A stretch of 64,000 nucleotides of DNA, taken from positions 7,322,501-7,386,500 of the forward strand of contig OZ038528.1 in the NCBI GenBank assembly GCA_964036665.1, written 5' to 3'. This document shows, in pieces, positions 59,601 to 64,000 of this stretch. Numbering within the stretch: position 1 is the stretch's first letter; every line of letters begins with the position of its first letter. Source of the stretch: Gordius sp. MW1 (lineage: Eukaryota > Nematomorpha > Gordioida > Gordea > Gordiidae). The position numbers were made by a program, and so were the translations under genes. The notes under the pieces are model-generated. The model worked only from the letters and a program-made list of their open reading frames with translations, was not told the origin of the DNA and made no database searches.

Positions 59601-62600
59601 TATTTGTCGAGTAAAAATATGAAAAATTCCCATTTATTAATTGAGGTGTTCAGTAAATAATTCAGAAATGCTCAGAAGAATCAAATACTGGACACAGTAA
59701 TTTGTTCTGTTTGATAGATACTCCTGAAAACGATGTAATAACATAATAATAACTGGGTGTGAAGAGATAACCTGTAATCAATGGCGCAATCGTTGAAACT
59801 CATGTACAGCTCGTCGATCCTGTGCAATGGGGCACAACTAAAAGCATATTCGGCGAGGGTAAAGAATTCGTAAATGCAACTGTACCAATGTTCGTTGTGA
59901 TGTGCTAGCTTATGATCTAGCAGGGCTCCATTGAAAGACACGCTTAATGTCGTTTCCTAAATCAACACAAAAAGCTGAATACAATTGGTTCAAGCTTAAC
60001 AATTTGATTTTATTAAAAGTTTTTTTAATATAAATATTTATTACCTAATAAATCAATGAGATTTAAAATTTATAATGCAGCGCAGGGGATTTTACCGTCA
60101 CGATAGAAGGGAAAAGGGTTTTTCTCGTGTAAGAGATAGGCTCCTTAAAATTAAGATTTGTCGATCTCGTTTGCATTTTGCATTCAAATTTTTAGTTTTG
60201 TATCTTAACATTTATATAAAGTGCTACAAACAGTGGTCTGAATATGAATATACTCCAAATAGATATTGGTGTCGTTAAAAACTTAATCCTATTTAGATCG
60301 ACCACAAATAATCCCTCAAATAACTAGAAATGTCAATAACAAAAAGTTAGTGGCAAAAATATTTACTTTAAAAACTCTGTTAAGTTTTGGCTAGCCTATA
60401 AACCTACTTTTAATTAAAATAAATAAATAAACGGCAATTAGTAAATATACCTTGACACCGGAGGCCCGGTTAAAATTTGATAGGGACGATAGTACCAGCA
60501 TATCATCGAGCTCCTCCCTTTTAGCATCTACCGAACAACGGGATTCTTTGCTAGTCCCGGGTGCTAGTCGTTTATCTCGCAATTCAAACTCCAAATCTTC
60601 CAGCGTTTCATCCCCACGTCCCAAACTAGATGGGGAGTAAGAAAAACTTTTGGGAACGTTAAACGGTTTGTGAGGATTGAAACTGTTTGTATCGGGGGCA
60701 ATTGTGTCTTTGGTGAATGAGGGTTCATTTTTGGCACCGGGATCCCAAGTTTGGGAAGGAAGCTTGGGTCTGATCAAGGTGTAACAAGGCTGAGCGGCGT
60801 GACATATAGGCTGGCCCAGGCCGGGCTTAGTGCTTGAAGAAGCTTCCGAAAGGCCGGGTAAATTGAATTGGCCATAGGCCTTGCCTTCTGCTTCGCAATT
60901 CGTATCTTTAATTTGATAGGAGAAATACAATTTGTTAATGGTATTAAGATAAATATTAATGATATTGAACAAAGTCGATCGACGTGTAGATTAGGTTAGG
61001 GTTAGCCTAATATCTTTTAGAGTTACCTTAAATTTATGAAAATAATTTTAAAAAATGTTTTGTTTGGGAAGGGATGTTAAGCAATCATATTTATCAAACT
61101 CTATTCACTTCAAGGTATTTGTACTTTTATTTAGCCATACAAATACCTTAGCTAAACCAAATTGATCAATAACACTTTAATTGATTTTAAAACATTTCAC
61201 ATAATTTTGATAGCAGAAGTAAAAAAAACTTTCGGACAAAGGGAGAACCCTAACCGGGCAAATTATAATCCATTATCACCTGCAATTGCATATGTTCCAC
61301 TTAAGTCGCTTTTAAGCTCTAATATGATAAAACCATTATTAGCCCAATAATTTTCACTAAAGACACCTTTTAAGGTGTCTAAAAGGCAAAGAAACTACAC
61401 CACGCTTAATATTTCATCAAAAAGCTTAGCTATGTCTAAAAAGGAAATAAATTTAAATTTACGGGCAAAGTTGGCTTGAAAATGACCCACGCGAACCATT
61501 AGGTCGTGAGGGTTGTCGTGCTTTTCATGCGTGTACGTCAATAGGGTGTATGAATCGCGAAATTCGACGAAAAATTGGGAATATTTTGTCGAATTCACTT
61601 CTCCTTTGGACCCCGGATAATTTCGCTTGCAATAAAAATAAGTGTCTTTATTATAATATGTAAGTCTCTAGGTTAATATACATTCGTATCCAATTTTATA
61701 GAAAACATAATTTAAGGCCGCGCCTAATGAGGTAAGAAAACTAAGTTTTTCTAGAAGTCAGCGGAATAACGAATCTTTGGTCATTCAATTTAACTACATA
61801 ATCTTTAATCAATATGTAATAAACAACGCTTTTACTGAAACCAAAGGTATGCTCTTAAATATAAGTGTTAGGATTCAGTTAAGTAATGCAAACTAATAGA
61901 ACTTAAATCTCTCATGAAGATCAATCAAAGTTGGGCCTAGCCTTATAAATGTCATAGAAAAATGAATCTAACTATCGGTAAAATATTTCCTGTAACGATC
62001 CTTGATTCAAAATTATTTGTATGAAGCTTTCTAGTAGAGAAATGTACTAACACGATTTGGGATAATACGTTGCAATTTTGTGAATACCCTTTGTTTTGGA
62101 AGTAGAGTGTTTATGACGACTTGCCCCTTGTTAATGTTAACACGGAGTGACATGAAGCGATGTAAGGGGTCAATAGTTGAAGCGGAAAATCTTTCGTAAT
62201 TAAGTTCTAAATCATATCAATAAATTTATAGAGTAAAAGTATAAATTGCATAAACGGGGTCTGCGTGGCTAAACTCACACAGAATATCTTTTACGTTTCC
62301 CTACCCGTGACTAATATTTGATAATATAAGTAGTTTTTGTTGATTAAAATTACGTTTTATTTTTGACAATTTAGGTAATATATTATAATTAAGGTTTATT
62401 TGTCGCTTAGTTAAGCCCAGCAAGGGCGACTCCAAATCCTAGTAAAGAAGATCAAGACTTATAAAAGCATCTATATTTTGGATTGGATTAGAGTAAATTT
62501 AATTCAAATGGTCAAAATTTTGTTATATCACTAATTTAAAAATAAAATTACAACTTTGCAAGCGCTATTAAATGCTAACTCGACTCAATTTTTAGCCTAT

Positions 62601-64000
62601 GTTACCTAACTTGATGACCCATCATGCAAAACCCATAAACATAGTTATAAAAGTAATATTTTACTAGCTTATGCGACGCTTTATTTATATAATTACCGTC
62701 TATTTGATTTCCAAACAAGGACTGGTTGTTGAATTTCCCACGACTGTGGGCAATTGTTGGTGATGTACTTGAGAGGGGAGCATACGGGGCCCACATTAGG
62801 AGATCGTTTAATAGCCTAGCATCGGTATGATAATTTAAAACAAATCTTCAAATTTACACCATATTTAACCTATATAAAACTTTGTATTGACACCGAATAA
62901 TACATAGAATCCAATCATTTTTAATGAGAGTTGACAAATTTTAAACATAGAAACTTCGAATAAAAGGCCTCTAAAAAAATTGGATCATGTAAAAAATAAA
63001 ACGAGATACACACTCTATTAAAATCCAAAACAATCCATTGCCTCTCCCATTTTACACTTCAAATTAAATAAGACATTTATAAATATAATCCTTAGTTTCA
63101 AAATCTGCACTCCCAATAGGAATTAAGTTGAAAAGTAAAAAAACTTTATATGTACACAAATATTTTGCTTGGAAAATTAAATATTAAGCTACACTGGAGG
63201 AAAATAATATAACCTTGTGTAGAGAAGTTCGTATAAACTTTTCGATTCGATACAAACTACGACATTGGGTAGCCTTACGTCAATGAAATATTGCGAATGT
63301 CTTTGGAAATGGTTCACAAACTCAAGCATTTCTTCTTTAGTCCCGGGGTTTATAATCTGAAAATAACAGAAACTTAACATTAAACTTATGATTAATGCAG
63401 AGAATAGGCCAAAGATATGTTAAATAGTTTAACAAAAACCTTTATTGCTCCTGAGTTTATGAACTTTATTTCATTTACAAAGCTTGTTTATTATAATAGC
63501 ATTAAACGGCCCCCATTGTTTATTTTATAAACATGTTTAAAAAAATAACTTAAATTAAACAATTATTATAAGTTATTCTTTCACCATATTGGTCTCTTAC
63601 AGTGGACAAACCAGCAACAAACGTAAAAAATTCATTTTTAAGGCCAATTTCCTTAAAGTACAACTCCATAAATATTATAGTGAATTCAAAAAAAATAACT
63701 AACAATAAATTTAGAGCCATCAAAATCTTGGGTATGTCGTTTCTTTATTATGCCTTTGCTTACAACTTAAAGATCACGTCTTTGTTTTAATTTAGTGCCT
63801 ATTTCTCAAAAGCTACATATGTTAAACCTTTCAAAAGGCATTAAGCAAATCTATCCTATGCACGCGGCAAATTTGGAGAGAATTGAAGGTGCATGTGAAA
63901 CGTATTTTACCCTCTTGTTTTCGTACATGATGCGTTTACGAGTAAACGGGGACGGTCCACTAGGCTGACCATGGTGGTCAGTAGGGACCTCCTCCCCCAC
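50677..64000 (-). CDS. ATG2: ATG2 autophagy lipid-transfer protein, C-terminal 1,353 residues
   Basis: ATG2 moves phospholipid from the ER to the growing autophagosome membrane with WIPI/ATG18 and ATG9. Exons, 5' to 3': 63911-64000 (open at the edge), 63214-63356, 62697-62815, 62088-62206, 61463-61625, 60451-60905, 59772-59956, 59243-59335, 59112-59185, 58725-58813, 58182-58454, 57284-57838, 56544-56796, 55705-55757, 54650-54817, 53156-53260, 52798-52870, 52429-52675, 52188-52257, 52061-52143, 51874-51995, 51567-51721, 51231-51368, 50677-50913. Phases agree at every junction and the total is a whole number of codons. Diagnostic segments include GPSPFTRKRIMYE, DQLKAPETFP, WELYGGHDF, IRFQHEAYPP, LNKFLYPY, GLLMALAQLDCSELKLK, KDLVYLPIEQYKKD and FDIREGVASAY. 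The 3' donors of 57284 and 56544 and the acceptor of 55757 are the least certain. The N-terminal chorein part lies beyond 64000. Confidence 0.95.
54005..54120. mobile_element. degenerate fragment of the GC-rich hAT MITE, in ATG2 intron
   Basis: ATTTCGGGCATTGCCGGCGG, ACACGTAGAAGGGTTC, ATTATAAAATCGGACAGTGC and GGGCAGAAAAATTCTAACAA parallel the right half of 48600-48740. The terminal CTGACCTCTG is not recognisable. It lies in the intron between ATG2 exons 54650-54817 and 53156-53260. Confidence 0.7.
57305..57316 (-). other. candidate LC3/GABARAP-interacting (LIR) motif in ATG2
   Basis: Residues SDEYAFIEN: an aromatic-x-x-hydrophobic core (YAFI) right after acidic residues. It lies between the Ser/Asn-rich linker and the DNYFGVPEF segment, the place where vertebrate ATG2 carries its LIR (FCIL). 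Position and acidic context agree; binding is an inference. Confidence 0.6.

Noticed and set aside
1..64000. CRISPR arrays, rRNA genes, functional tRNA genes
   Set aside because: No regularly spaced palindromic repeats with unique spacers, no rRNA-like blocks. The only tRNA-like sequences are degenerate and lie inside repeats.

Overview
This window is a stretch of AT-rich nuclear DNA from an invertebrate metazoan. The genes are split by spliceosomal GT-AG introns, use the standard code, encode animal proteins (PALS1/Stardust, bestrophin, ATG2), and sit in a dense background of transposable elements. I cannot name the phylum from sequence alone. Exon boundaries were worked out by hand from splice sites, reading phase and family similarity. 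In all three genes the phases agree across every junction used.

Left third (1-21.8 kb): no intact gene seen. It holds (i) a decayed non-LTR reverse transcriptase on the minus strand (about 250-2043, resuming at 4094), itself hit by a 98-bp foldback MITE and by a 2.05-kb non-coding LTR element with a GTTAC target duplication; (ii) three large copies of a composite repeat with subterminal inverted repeats, GTCC microsatellite, about 128-bp minisatellite and a terminal hairpin (8.3-10.8, 12.5-13.9, 16.8-17.9 kb), resembling non-autonomous Helentron/DINE-1 elements; (iii) a hAT-like MITE and a pogo/Tigger-like MITE.

Middle (21.9-49.5 kb, plus strand): a PALS1/MPP5 (Stardust) MAGUK gene, then a bestrophin chloride-channel gene. 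Conserved PALS1 exons (Par6-binding region, L27N, L27C, PDZ, SH3, hook, GK) run from 30.8 to 39.5 kb. Two exons further upstream (21,860 and 28,604) encode the second half of another PDZ domain and join the PALS1 frame in phase, suggesting an extra N-terminal PDZ. The bestrophin (5 exons, 586 aa) has its first intron filled by about 4.4 kb of the composite repeat, and a hAT MITE sits exactly at its exon-4 splice donor.

Right (50.7-64 kb, minus strand): the C-terminal 1,353 residues of the autophagy lipid-transfer protein ATG2 in 24 exons. The 5' part lies beyond the right edge. Bestrophin and ATG2 converge with about 1.1 kb between stop codons. PALS1 (apical polarity), bestrophin (anion channel) and ATG2 (autophagosome lipid supply) have no evident shared pathway; the layout is an ordinary eukaryotic gene neighbourhood.
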